From Trachelipus rathkii (taxonomy: Eukaryota > Arthropoda > Malacostraca > Isopoda > Trachelipodidae), in the NCBI GenBank assembly GCA_015478945.1, contig JABUQX010086888.1, positions 5,001-35,000 on the forward strand: a DNA stretch of 30,000 bases, written 5' to 3'. Under the pieces are notes generated by a model. That model made no database searches and had not been told where the DNA came from. It saw nothing but the letters and a program-made list of their open reading frames with translations. Positions 1 to 10,807 of this stretch are shown in pieces. How positions within the stretch are numbered: position 1 is the first letter of the stretch; each line of letters starts with the position of its first letter. A program made the position numbers and the translations under genes.

Positions 1-145
1 TCTGCCTCTCTCTCTCTCTCATATATACTCTCAATGTAACTTATATTTGCACCCCAGAAAGCAGAGAAAGAGAGGCGCTACTCTCTCTCTCTCTCTCTCT
101 CTCCCTACCATATACCACTCTCTCTCTCTCTCTCTCTCTGTTATT
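1..145. repeat. CT/GA dinucleotide microsatellite
   Basis: Three CT tracts are separated by short non-repeat spacers. The apparent minus-strand reading frame over them is only Arg-Glu/Ser-Leu repeat translation and is not a gene. Confidence 0.95.
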
Positions 146-796
146 TCTCGCACAAAAAAAAAAAATAAACACAAGCTCTACATGAGAAAGATGTAGAAAA
201 AAACTGACTTTGGTGGAGTATACAAATAAAGAGTAAAAAGGGACACATGGTTGATACAGCAGCACTTCTCAGAATTTCAACTTTATTTTTACATAACAGA
301 AAAGAAATTCGGAGTTGCTATGAAGTAAAATAATTTGAAACTAACAACTTTACAAAGATTTATACAAATTTGGTAATAACTGATTTGCACTTCAGTTGCT
401 AGATGTCTTTATTTTTAGACTTATAAAGGATTATTTTTTGTAGGCAGCAAAATTACAATACTTTTTTATTTGGTATTAGATACTATTAAAATAAATATTA
501 ATAATATATAATTTGCAGTTGCAAAAAGCATTAATTTGTTGTTTTCTTAACATTGGTCTTGCTTTTTTATTATGGTAAATTGTTCAAAAGAAATTCAGAT
601 CTTTCTTTGACAAATTTCTCATTATAATCTATGCAGCAGTTATATTTGGAGGGGCTGCAGCTGGAGCCATAGACGAGAGCCGCCACTATATAATATAGCC
701 TTGCCTATATATATATATATAATATATAATATATAATATAACATATATATATATATAACATAATAATATATATATATATATATACCTATATATATA
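146..796. other. AT-rich DNA, no recognised gene
   Basis: I see no recognisable coding region. A small GC-richer patch at 640-695 reads GAGCCGCCACT at its end. Its reverse complement, AGTGGCGGCTC, resembles a hAT-type terminus but has no partner here. From 700 to 796 the DNA becomes TA repeat. Confidence 0.6.
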
Positions 797-880
797 TAGG
801 GTGAGGATGGTTCAAACCGTTGAAACTAAACCAATTGGTTTAAAACCATAACCAAGTGGTTTAAACTTTAGTACTTAAAA
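797..880 (+). mobile_element. hAT-like terminus with AACC/GGTT palindromes
   Basis: TAGGGTGAGG at 797 resembles hAT-type element ends (YAGGG). It is followed by a perfect 16 bp palindrome at 827-842 (TAAACCAATTGGTTTA). A near-copy unit, AACCNNNNGGTTTAAA, occurs at 829-844 and 850-865. No second end or target duplication was found, and TA repeat abuts it on the left. Assignment to hAT is inference from the end motif. Confidence 0.35.
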
Positions 881-1016
881 AGCCCATATAAATATTTAAA
901 AAACATATTTATTAATTGATTTTCTTTAACATGTTGATATGGTTTTTATGAATTTTTCAAAATAGAAGACAATAATTTCCTTACTTTGTTTTTATATTAT
1001 TACGAGAATGATTATA

Positions 1017-1032
1017 ACATATATATATAACA

Positions 1033-1099
<67 letters not shown>

Positions 1100-1165
1100 T
1101 ATATATATAACCATATAGTATAATAACCATATATAACTTACTCTTATATATATATACCTGCTATA
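1017..1165. repeat. TA microsatellite
   Basis: A nearly pure TA tract, longest at about 1036-1097, has short ATAACCATAT interruptions on its right side. Confidence 0.95.
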
Positions 1166-1616
1166 TACTTATATATACTATTCTGGTATTCAAATATAAG
1201 GGTGAATAAGAGATTTAAACTTAAATAATCGCCTTAGAGCTAAATTTGAAAAAACTTTTCTTTATGCATTTTTTTTTTATTAAATAATGAAGTATAACCT
1301 TTTTTTCAGGATATAGTTTATATATTATAATATACCCTCTTATATTTTACTTTATAAGAAGTTTGCTGTAAACTCAAAAAAGCCATCAGTTATCAAGAGA
1401 AAATTTAGGAAATTTTAAAGAATCTAAAAATTTATTAAGAAATTTTAAAATATGTACTTCTTGTGTTAGCATGAAATTTCAGTAGTGATTTTTGCCCCTC
1501 ACAAAATCTATTCAATCATTAAAAGGAACTACATTAAAACTATCAAAATAGCATAAAAAATAAAAAACATTGGTTTATTTGGGTTATTTAAGCAATGTTT
1601 AAAAAGCAACTTTTAA
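1166..1616. other. AT-rich DNA, nothing recognised
   Basis: There is no open frame of note, no repeat structure beyond base composition and no conserved motif that I can see. Confidence 0.6.
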
Positions 1617-1721
1617 TATATATATATATACTATGTATATATATATATCATATATATCTCTCTATATATATATATATATATAATATATGCTTGTATATGT
1701 ATGCTATATATATATATATAG

Positions 1722-1752
<31 letters not shown>

Positions 1753-1818
1753 CTTATATATATATATATATATATATATAACAACTTAATATATATATCT
1801 TATATATACTATATATAC

Positions 1819-1864
<46 letters not shown>
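1617..1864. repeat. TA microsatellite with short interruptions
   Basis: Long TA runs alternate with short ATCTTATATAT and AGCAATA interruptions. The Tyr/Ile-rich reading frames over it are repeat translation, not proteins. Confidence 0.95.
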
Positions 1865-2097
1865 TGAAAAGGTTATGTTTGGCGCTCAGGTAGTTTAAAG
1901 CGTTAACTTTAGCTCGCCTTCGGGAGCTGATAATTTCTCTTCCAGTTATGGGTTGGATATAGTTCAACTTCGTGAAGATGGACACAATTTGTAGTCGGTA
2001 GGAAATTTTCTGTAATGTATTACATATTGCGGTTACTAACTCATACACTTTGCAACTACCGGAATATGCCCACCAAATCAAACTCTTGCTCCCATAG

Positions 2098-2429
2098 CTC
2101 TCGCATTGGAAAGGCCACGTGGGATGCAGGAACCACTAGCTGTGGCAGCACTCCAATTACGAGAAGAACTAAAGCAGGTTTTTATGGACTCAAATATCTT
2201 TTGCATTTAAAATAATATAGCCACCTGCCAGGTGAAGCTTCATACAAATACTGCTAAATTTCTGATCTCAGTTGGGAATTTACTTTCCGATCTCGAGAGA
2301 TTGAGGTTGCACTACAGCTCAGGTTGAGGAGCTATCAAGCCAGGTGAATAAATAGGAAATAGATAATAACTATATCATCACCATATATAATATATGTATA
2401 ACTCTATACTATATATATATATGTATATC

Positions 2430-2464
<35 letters not shown>

Positions 2465-2883
2465 ATATGACGACCATGTGGAGTGTGTTGGAAGGCATTG
2501 CATCAGCCTCGTCAGGGACATCTTATAGTTCAAGTGGAGGACCCCTCCCCCAGGAGGGGAGAAGGAGGAGAAGGAGAGAGAGAGAGGAGAGAGGAGAGAG
2601 GAGAAGAGAGAGAGAGAGAGAGAGAATAACTTACGTTTTCCAAACTCATAAAGAAGATCCAGATCCGACAGAAGTGTGGTTTTGCTTTTCCTTCCCAATT
2701 AGTTGTCATACCTCTTTTCATAATGAGGAAAAAATATCTTGTTTTTCCTCAGTTCAATCACCGCATTGAACATGAAGGGGTTCGTGATCAATACACTTTT
2801 GAAAAGAACAGAAATACTAGTGATTGGTGAGGTAAGTCTATGTTTGAGAGAGTAATAAAAGGGCAAATACTGCACAAGAGAAG

Positions 2884-2931
<48 letters not shown>

Positions 2932-3458
2932 GAAGAGTAAAGTTATACTGATCATAGATGCACAATTACACACTCATACAGTCATATATGTCATTTTGGG
3001 TTTGCACATAAAATTCATACCTGCATCGTTTGCTATATATATATATATATAGCAACAATAAATATATATCATATATATATACTCCATCATATATAATATA
3101 TATATCGCCTATATACCTCCACTCCCACTCCCTCCTCCTCTATATATCATACTTATATATCTCCATACTCATATGTTATTGTTCATTGCCTCCATCCAAG
3201 GTAGAATTCTTCAGCCAGATGGACCCAGCAACTTCATCTTCAGTAAGAAATTCTTTGATCCTAGAGCACTGCTTGAAAACTATTTCTCTCTGCGCATTGG
3301 GGTTTCTCGAATGCTGGTCTTAGAGTTATATACTCTCAGGTAAGGGCTTCACCCTTTCAGTAGAACTAGCATCTTTTACCATTTAGCCTCAAAACTCTTT
3401 CCAGGAAGCTCTCAGAGATGTTAACTTTCTGGCATAAGATTCTGTGCTGTAGTTCCAG
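2098..3458 (+). CDS. candidate multi-exon host gene fragment, unrecognised
   Basis: Five candidate exons have GT-AG borders: 2098-2177, 2232-2322, 2753-2831, 3215-3339 and 3405-3458. The first two join in phase to give a helical, Leu/Arg/Glu-rich stretch that includes LREELKQ followed by VKLHTNTAK. A perfect TACTAAC branch-site match lies about 60 bases before the first exon. Exon 2753-2831 has a strong acceptor (tttttcctcag) and donor (GAG|GTAAGT), and only one of its three frames is open. It joins in phase 0 to 3215-3339, which is open for 41 codons and includes KKFFDPRALLENYF, and then to 3405-3458 (KLSEMLTFWHK). The phases at 2322 and 2753 do not match directly, so an exon between them is missing or unseen. 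I do not recognise the protein. The fragment could be a real gene with microsatellite-filled introns or a chance series of open frames. No start or certain stop codon is assigned. Confidence 0.4.
2380..2466. repeat. TA microsatellite
   Basis: A TA tract with GTATA variants lies between candidate exons of the putative gene. Confidence 0.9.
2555..2631. repeat. GA/GGA microsatellite
   Basis: An imperfect purine tract (GGAGAA grading into GA) sits in a putative intron. The Arg-Glu frame across it is not a protein. Confidence 0.9.
2880..2937. repeat. GA microsatellite
   Basis: This GA tract lies just after the strong donor site at 2832, inside the putative intron. Confidence 0.95.
3032..3170. 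repeat. TA-rich repeat with CTCC-rich interruption
   Basis: TA runs are interrupted by ATCATATA and by a pyrimidine-rich segment at 3115-3140. The block lies within a putative intron. Confidence 0.8.
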
Positions 3459-3513
3459 GTGTTCAACAAGTAAAAGCACTATATGGCATTGTTAGCCTTG
3501 CAGCCTGTATATA

Positions 3514-4290
3514 GCATTTGTATATATATATATATATCATATCATACATCTTGCTCTAATAAATACTCATATCATATCATATAAATCATAATATATATCA
3601 TATCAATAATACTAATATGTAACCAATAATGACAATATTATGTGTGTCAACAACCAATAATATATATATGTATCACTTACACATATATATATAATATATC
3701 ATCATCATCATATATATATAATACATAATAATATAATAATATCAATAATAATAATATATATATTATATATATATATAACTATAACAACTCCCAGGAAGAG
3801 CTTTAATAATCTCAGTATTATTGATATATATTTCATATAGTTATATATGTCCAAACTCTATATGTATATATATATAATATATATATATATAATATTTGCT
3901 TCCCCCTTGAGGTTTTATTTATATCTTTTATCTATAATGCATATATATGTATAATAATATAACTAATATGTATAATAATAATATGTTTGTAACAATATAT
4001 ACAATATATATAATATAATATATATCTATTTAATATATGTGTAATAATAATAATAATAATATATGTATATATATAATATATATAATAATAATATATATAT
4101 TATATTAATATATGTAATAATAATATACTTCCTTAAGATAACTACCTCTATATATATGTATAATATATATATATATATATATGTAACTCTATACTCTACC
4201 ATATATATATATACATACCACCATATTTTTATATATACTTAATAATATCATACCCATATATCATCTTCTATATACTTATATATATACGAG
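3514..4290. repeat. complex TA/AAT repeat block
   Basis: About 780 bp of TA, ATC, AATA and AAT units with short unique islands, for example CCCAGGAAGAGC near 3792 and CTTCCCCCTTGAGG near 3899. No coding region was found. Confidence 0.9.
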
Positions 4291-4949
4291 TATATTAGTT
4301 CAATTTTTTTCAACTACAACCATACAGTTCATCTACAGTATATTATAGTTACTAAAGTGTTTAAGAAGCTTAATGAACAAATACAATAAGGATTTTACTT
4401 TATTTTTATTATTGGTATAGGTTTCCGGTTGAGCTGAGATCTATTGTAGTGTGTAGAAGATGTTAAACAATACAATGTTATGAAAGTGCATTGAATGCTA
4501 AATTCACTGTCGGGACCTATCATAAAGGGTAGATAGGCCAGATGTTCGGAACGGGGTGAAAGTGACGGAAAAGTTGACTAAACGAAAGAGGGGTGAAAAT
4601 TTATTTAGACAGATTAAAATTAATCACAAAATCACGTTATGGGATTTTATTTATTCATTTATTTCACTTATTTATTTATTTATTTTTTTTATTCTTTTTT
4701 TTTTGTTCGGTGACCTCTTGGAGACAAAGGGTGTTGAGTTACCTGTTACCACCCCACCCACTCATTAAGCCGTGACTCAATCTATAGATTCTCTTTTTAT
4801 TGTTATTTTTTAAATTTTAATGATGGTTCGTTTATATTTTTAAGGTTTTATATGCTGTATGTCCAAATGTTATGGGTCGAAATTCAACAAATAATTATCT
4901 ATATTCCAACAAATTTGAAATTAGGTTTAGTTCATTGAATACCTAAAAA
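4291..4949. other. unassigned, moderately unique DNA
   Basis: There is no recognisable protein. A TTTA-rich stretch (4650-4700) lies inside otherwise unique sequence. TGTCGGGACC at 4509 resembles the start of an LTR, but I found no matching end or 5 bp duplication, so it is not called as one. Confidence 0.5.
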
Positions 4950-5040
4950 CAGGGCTCCGAATCAGGCTTCGGCTCCGGCTCCGGCTCCATCATTTTAACA
5001 TTGTTCAGCCTTTACTCCAACTCTAGCTCTTAGTTATAAT
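4950..5040 (+). mobile_element. probable hAT terminus with CCGGCT repeats
   Basis: CAGGGCTCCGAATC begins at 4950 and matches the usual hAT end form (CAGGG). It is followed by tandem GGCTCC/GGCTTC units. It lies about 230 bp beyond the C-terminal end of the decayed hAT transposase, where the 3' end of that element is expected. The 8 bases before it (CCTAAAAA) would be the target duplication, but I did not find the partner copy. Confidence 0.5.
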
Positions 5041-6308
5041 TTCCTCCATTTACACATGATATCATTACTTCTCTTAGTTATAAAATTTTTATGGTTTATA
5101 AAGAAGATTGATTGTTATTGACACCTTTATTTTGACTTATAATTTAAAAGTTAGAAAATATTTTATAGTAAATATTTTATAAAAATTAAGATAAAATTAT
5201 AAATTTCCCTTTCTTCATGATTTTGATGACGGTTTTAATCTTTTTTGAATCTGGAGGGAAATCTCTATTTAACTAATGATAACTCTTGTTTCTTAAAAAT
5301 AAAACTGCTTCAATCAAATTCTCCTTTAACGATAGCCTTAGATTCGATTTTATTATTTTTAAATCCGAAAATAAGCTCTCAACATTCACTGCAACAGTGT
5401 AAGCAGCATCTTCAAATATTTTAGGACAATAAAGGATTGTCCCCATAACTGCTAACTCTGATTTCTGGTCCATTTTCGTTATAGACATTTTAATACCTTA
5501 ATTCCCCCATTTGTTTATTACTTTCCAGAATTTGGGTTGAAGGCTTTTTATTAACTGATTGTCATTTTTCAATTTCTTTTTTGCATGCTAAAATTGGTTC
5601 CATTGACTATCAGCATTGGCTTCTACATCCTTATCTGACAAGATACCATAAAAATGAATTCCCGAAACTGATGAATTATCTGACTTAGATCCAGATTCAT
5701 GTTAGATAGTTTTATTCATTTTAAGTCCCAGTTCACGAAGAGCATTCCTAACTTTTAAGGAAGAATCTAAACTATGGATCAACAATGACCGCACAAAAAA
5801 TATTTTGTTTTTAATTCAATTTCCTTCCTTTTTTAAATTCTTTCACAGAATTTTTATGTCATTTGCTAAAATATTTTATTTACTTTCTATACATTATTTA
5901 GATACTTCTATTCGCTATAAAATTTTCCAAGAGTCAAGTCCTCCGCTTGAATTTTCTTTGTTGTTAGTTAGGTAAGGATATTTTAAAAATTCTCAAAGGA
6001 TTCAATTTGCTCTCATTGACTGTTGAGGAGAGAAACTTCAGGTAGCTACCACACTTTTCCACCTTGACTCTTTAAAACTTCAATTAATTTTTGGGACACG
6101 TGCTACTTTTGCTATCTGTCTCGCCTTGTTTATGAGGTTTGCTGCAAGAATATTGTAATATGTGAACTCCTCATCTCATGAGTGGACTCAGCATTAAGGT
6201 CATCGGAACATAATCTTTCATACTTTTATCATGTTCGTTCAATAAAATATGTATCACATAGACCACTTCCTCAAATCTTGTTTATTGTCCTTATTTAATC
6301 TTTTAAAC

Positions 6309-6316
6309 GTACTGAT
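6309..6316. repeat. 8 bp target-site duplication, left copy
   Basis: GTACTGAT, repeated exactly at 6542-6549. Eight bases is the duplication length of hAT elements. Confidence 0.85.
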
Positions 6317-6541
6317 TAATGTTGGCCAACGAACTGATTGCGGTGCTTGGTGCGCTCATTTTGGTGAGGTGCGGTGCGGTGTGGTGCGCCACACAAATCC
6401 AGTGTACCGGTGCGGTGCGGTGCGGTGCGTGGTGTGGAACGCGGTGCGAATTGAAACGTAGAGGTGAGGTGCGGTGATTGGTTCGCTTACCCTGATGCGG
6501 TGCGGTGCGGTGCGCAAAATTCCGGTGCTCGGCCAACTCTA
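6317..6541. mobile_element. 225 bp non-autonomous hAT-like element (MITE)
   Basis: The element is bounded by the exact 8 bp duplication GTACTGAT. Its ends are inverted: TAATGTTGGCCAACGA on the left and TAGAGTTGGCCGAGCA read inward from the right, 11 of 16 identical and sharing GTTGGCC. The body is almost all GCGGT/GGTGC-type repeats with no coding capacity; the His/Arg/Ala-rich frames are repeat translation. Removing the element and one duplication copy rejoins the hAT conserved block VTDSALNM to ISTFKRLN in the surrounding pseudogene. This independently proves insertion. Assignment to hAT rests on the duplication length and end form. Confidence 0.85.
6345..6525. repeat. GGTGC/GCGGT pentamer array
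   Basis: Imperfect five-base units, with two spacers (CACACAAATCCAGTGTACC and GAATTGAAACGTAGA), form the core of the 225 bp element. The GC content contrasts sharply with the surrounding DNA. Confidence 0.9.
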
Positions 6542-6549
6542 GTACTGAT
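6542..6549. repeat. 8 bp target-site duplication, right copy
   Basis: GTACTGAT, identical to 6309-6316. Confidence 0.85.
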
Positions 6550-6867
6550 CATATTCAATGCGCTATCCGTAACTATGCTAATTACTTTCCTTTTATTGAT
6601 TTCTGAATTCTCTGAAGAAAAGGTATTTGTTGGATACTTTCAATGAAATTTTGCGATTTGGTATCTCCCACTGCTAATGTTTTAGTATCTTCGTCCACAT
6701 ATCTAATATTCATAGCAAAATAAGTTACCTTTGCCATTGTACAAGCATTCATTTTCAAGCTCACAAAGAGTCCCTTTAAGCAATTTTATTTAATCTTAAT
6801 TTTTGGTTATTATACATCCGCTTTTTCTTGATCCATTTTGCGAATGTTTTTTTTCTGTATAAAGATA

Positions 6868-7001
6868 CTCCATATATATATATATATAAATATATATATG
6901 ATCAATACATAGCTAATAACAAAACTTATATAACAATAGCAACATGTATATGCTATATATATATATATATAGTAGCAATAACCAATATATATAATATATG
7001 C

Positions 7002-7054
<53 letters not shown>

Positions 7055-7660
7055 ACTATATAGCATATATATATGCTGCTATGTAATAGCTAACAATATG
7101 TAATAGTAAATCTATGTATGTAAAACAGCAACTGGTAAGATGAATAAAAAAACAAGGTATAATAGATATATCAAATTTGTAATATGTATAATATGTATAT
7201 ATATAATATAAAGAGTCATATAAGATAATTAAATAAATAACATATTTATATTTATCTCATAATATTATAACATATATGTAACTGTCATAATAATAATATA
7301 TATAATGTATATATAGGAAATATATATGTAATAATAATATGTAATAATATATATAACTATATATATCTATATATCTCAATATATATATCAAAAATTTATA
7401 TCTATATCATCATATATATCATCATAATAATAATAGTATGTGCTGAAAGAGTAGCAGTATATCATGTATGTATCTATAACATATAACCAATAGTATATAT
7501 GTATGTATATACTTCAACAACAACAGCACCCACCATATCCTTCTTGTATGTAATATAATAACCAACAATAATAATAATAATAGCATATATATAATATGTA
7601 TATATGTATATATACTATATGTACATATATATACTCTCTCTCCTCATATATATTAGGATG
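6868..7660. repeat. complex TA repeat with CAATAACCAA-type spacers
   Basis: TA runs alternate with short A/C-rich spacers such as AGCAATAACCAA, TAACAATATGTAATAG and ACTTCAACAACAACAGC. The same mixture recurs at 11110-11600 and 14118-14208. Confidence 0.85.
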
Positions 7661-7960
7661 GCCCCCATGATATGAAGTTGAAAGAAGGTGAAAAAATAAA
7701 CTTAACTTTTTTATGGCGCACACCCTTTAATTTGTTTCTGTTTAGCATAATGTCGAGGTACTAAATATTAGTCCAATATATAAATGATAACCCGTGCCTC
7801 ATCGGGCTAGATTGAAGATTTAGAATAATGTGCTAAATATTATGATTTTCAGTTGTATATGCATTACGTATATTACAAAATATATGAATTTGATATAAAA
7901 TTACGGTATGGGGTCTTTAAAAAGGCCTACGAGACATGACAAGGAACATTTGAAAATATA
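7661..7960. other. unique AT-rich DNA 3' of the transposase-like gene
   Basis: No coding region or inverted terminus that pairs with the far side of the 7961-10415 gene could be seen. Confidence 0.5.
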
Positions 7961-7966
7961 TTTATT
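7961..7966 (-). terminator. AATAAA polyadenylation signal overlapping the stop codon
   Basis: Read on the minus strand, the TAA stop (7964-7962) lies within AATAAA. This suggests a very short 3' untranslated region. Confidence 0.4.
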
Positions 7967-8272
7967 TAAACTTTCGTTTAAGAGTAGCTTTGCAGTCCGG
8001 GAATTGCTTTCGATGGTCTTCAACACATTGGAGAAGAAATTGCTTCTGCTCTTCACTCGAAGTTAGGAACCCATTGAATTCCTGTATCAATTTCACTCCT
8101 CTTTCAGCTGTATCATTAACAACACAGAGATTCCAGAAAGTTTCTTGTGCATGTAAATACGATTCGTCTTTATCCCAATGATCTGGATTCAATTTCAGAA
8201 AGCTAATGTCAACATCCAATTTTGTTAATAAAGTTAAACTTTTCTTTGAAATGAAGTCTTCTATTGTTTTAT

Positions 8273-8460
8273 CTGAAAGGAAAAACAAACAATGAACTAA
8301 TTATTTGAACTATCTATATTGTGAATTACGTAATTTGGACATTTATTAGAATACCTTTAAAATTGTGATAATTGATACCAACTGATTCGTCATTATAAAC
8401 AAAGGGTTGAATAATAACATTATGCTTTAATTAAAGATAGTGCTGAAGTTGAAATCTTAC
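8273..8460 (-). other. spliceosomal intron of the transposase-like gene
   Basis: The donor TTAG|GTAAG and acceptor TTTTCCTTTCAG| enclose 188 bp. Joining the exons gives a continuous frame, NLL-D-KTIEDFISKK, with the junction inside the Asp codon. The retained intron means this copy moved as DNA, not through a processed RNA. Confidence 0.75.
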
Positions 8461-10656
8461 CTAAGAGATTGGGAAGTTCTATAGGATGAATAATACATTT
8501 TCTTTCCATATTAAGTGTTTCCCGTTGCAAATTCTCTATGATGCGTTTTTTGGATGCAGTATTGACATTTGTATAAAAATATCGCTAAAATGCTTGACTC
8601 TTCATTTAAATACCACAGGTGATTACAAAATTTCTTCAAAGCAACTGATGAAATGCCTTTATTTATGCTTTCATAAAAAACAATAAATCATTAAAAGGGG
8701 CACTAACAGCCGATGGACTCTCCAACCATGCTTTAACATATACCGTTATCAGAAACAAACAAATGTTCTTCAGATCATTCACTTCAGATACTTTTAAAGA
8801 TAACTGTTCTCTAAATAAAAACATTTTAAATGAGTAAGTGGCCTTTGCCATCCATCGAGCATGATGTAAAGCCTCTGGTGGCCTGATTTTGATTTTCGAG
8901 TCTGAGGTTCGTCCAATGAAAATTATACATAATTCAACGAGCTCACGATAATCGTGATTTAATTTCTCATTTTTCAGTGCATTATTAAAATGATTCACAT
9001 TGCACAGTATGTCGTTTTCACTACATATTTCGTTCAAGTATTTTTTTTGCCCATCCTTATAATTTCCTTTTTCCAAATTATTTCATTTTTCTCTGATGAT
9101 TTTAAAGAAAACAACATCTGGACCACTAGTCACATGTGGTAACTCATTTTCAAAAACACTTCGTAGCACTAATTCATACTTGTGGTGCCGACAGGGAAAA
9201 TATGTCATCTCTCGATCTGCATAATGCTCTAGAAATGTAATGGCACCGATGATACGACCAGTGTTTGAAATGGTTGTGTCACAGCACAGAATTTGAGTCT
9301 TATCTTCCAATCCCCAGTCTACTACAGCGTTCCAGACAGCCATAGCTTGTTCCTTCCCTGTGAATTTTTTTAATTTGGGAGCCCCAAGCAATTTTTCTTG
9401 ATCTTTAAATATAACAATGATAGGTGGCCTTTCACTCTTTAAATCTCTCACATTTAAAGCTGGTAGCAATTTACCATCCCAATGAACGGATACAAAAGTG
9501 GGTTCATTTGTCTTAATATTAATTTAATCTTAGTAGCATTCGTTTTAAGAAACTTCTCCCGATATCTCTGGATCGTATTTCGATTGATTGCCAGTTCATC
9601 TATATTGTGCCCTAAAGACTCAGCAGCTGCTTCGAGAATAAAAACTGCATTTCTCTGACTAATGTGGCACCGATCGAGTACAGCCATTAATTTTGGAGTT
9701 AAAAACATTTCCGTCCACGTACAGGCTTCTCTTTTATCCCTAAATCAATCTGCGCATCTCTGTTTTCCTCAAGAGACATCTGGGTAATGCTTGTAGAAGG
9801 GCCAGGTTGACCAGAAATATCCTCTAATTCCTCCATACCTGACGATTCTCCTGATGTATCCATGCAACTGGCAGAGATCTCAGAACTACATTGAGCCTTA
9901 GTCAGTCTGTTTTCATGTGCAGTCAATCTCAATAATGCCCTTTCTTCACGCTTTGATAGCTTCATATCGACTCCCCCAAGACATCCCCTTCGCCCAGGCT
10001 CTCTTTGACTGAGTAAAAACTTTCTGTCTTCTTCAATTTTCATAATGTCCAGAGCATTAGAATGAGCTATATCAAATAAATTATTCAAATCCGTTGTAAA
10101 TTTAAATTCGTTTTCTTTCTGAGTGTCTGACGAACGGCCGGCATTTCTTTGTAGATTGCGCCAGTGAGAGTACAACTTCATAAGTTTGTCTACGCAATGA
10201 GGTATTGCTCTCGTCGGAATTCTTGCTTTCTTCCAAAAAATAAGGCATTCACGCACAACCAAGTTAGCACTGTCACGAAGTGACCATTTAACCGTCCGCA
10301 TATTATAAAATAGCACCGATAGTACTTGCAGGTTAGATGGAAGTTTGCTACCAGTAATTTGGTGAGATTCAATGTCAATTAGTTTTTTATCAACGCTTCT
10401 CAAATTAGACGCCATAATTGCACTCGTAGTTGACAATACCGCTAAAAAGAGCAGACATACTCCGAGAGCTTGGTGGTAGGATGAGCTTGAAAGAAACGAA
10501 CGAACAAACGCACTGGCCTCCAACTTTTACCGCTATGAGGCACGTGATCCCAACCTCCAATTTGTATGAAAAACAACTCTAATTGTTTCAAATGTTAACA
10601 AAAATATATATTATGCCGCTTTTATGGGCGAAAATAATGTAAAAATAAAGTTTAAG

Positions 10657-10670
10657 ATATATATATACTG

Positions 10671-10712
<42 letters not shown>

Positions 10713-10807
10713 CAATAACAACCTTATAACCATACTGCATATATATATATATATACACCTATATATATATACTCTTTCTCTTTGCATACCTTTATATATA
10801 TATATCA
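10657..10807. repeat. TA microsatellite
   Basis: Two TA blocks are separated by AGCAATAACAACC-type sequence and a short pyrimidine-rich spacer. Confidence 0.9.

Larger units (their letters stand above)
5273..6840 (-). pseudogene. hAT-family transposase, decayed (hAT copy 1)
   Basis: This is a minus-strand hAT transposase remnant. The C-terminal 71 residues (5488-5273) carry the hAT dimerisation signature: VNVESLFSDLKIIKSNLR followed by LIEAVLFLRNKS. Further upstream, QAEDLTLGKFYSE (about 5940) matches the hAT segment before the dimerisation domain. VTDSALNMISTFKRLN (around 6295-6575) matches the conserved VTDNASNM block once a later insertion is removed. The frame at 6764-6582 adds YFAMNIRYVDEDTKTLAVGD. 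Several stops and frame changes, for example at about 6580 and 6020-6050, show it is dead. The N-terminal part is missing, and the copy runs into TA repeat at about 6860. The 225 bp element at 6317-6541 splits it. The family assignment is strong; the exact hAT subgroup is not determined. Confidence 0.8.
7961..10415 (-). pseudogene. transposase-like gene of an unplaced family, one intron, decayed
   Basis: This minus-strand gene probably starts at ATG 10415 (MASNLRSVDKKL) rather than at the further upstream in-frame ATG at 10523. Pieces in order are 10415-9700, 9708-9480, 9490-9083, 9082-8663, about 8660-8575, about 8575-8461 and, after an intron, 8272-7962. The middle part carries VHWDGKLLPAL, then CCDTTISNTGR about 65 residues later, then CRHHKYELVL, then a downstream HLWYLNEE. 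An Asp, an Asp and a CxxH-type motif in this order are reminiscent of RNase H-fold (DDE) transposases; the Glu of WYLNEE could be the third acidic residue, but this is inference. I recall similar proteins as uncharacterised predictions from invertebrates and cannot name the superfamily. Damage: about four frameshifts at or near short homopolymers and one in-frame TGA (9083-9085), probably from a Trp codon. No terminal repeats or target duplication were found. Confidence 0.65.

Noticed and set aside
588..700. Possible exon after an AG at 643 with a small-residue-rich hydrophobic frame
   Set aside because: Short, ends in TA repeat without a donor, and the right part resembles a transposon end instead.
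1595..1893. Tyr/Ile-rich open frames over TA repeats, here and in many other places
   Set aside because: TA repeats translate to Tyr-Ile in every frame without stops; there is no other coding signal.
4509..4770. TGTCGGGACC as the start of a solo LTR
   Set aside because: No matching CA end and no 5 bp duplication could be found.
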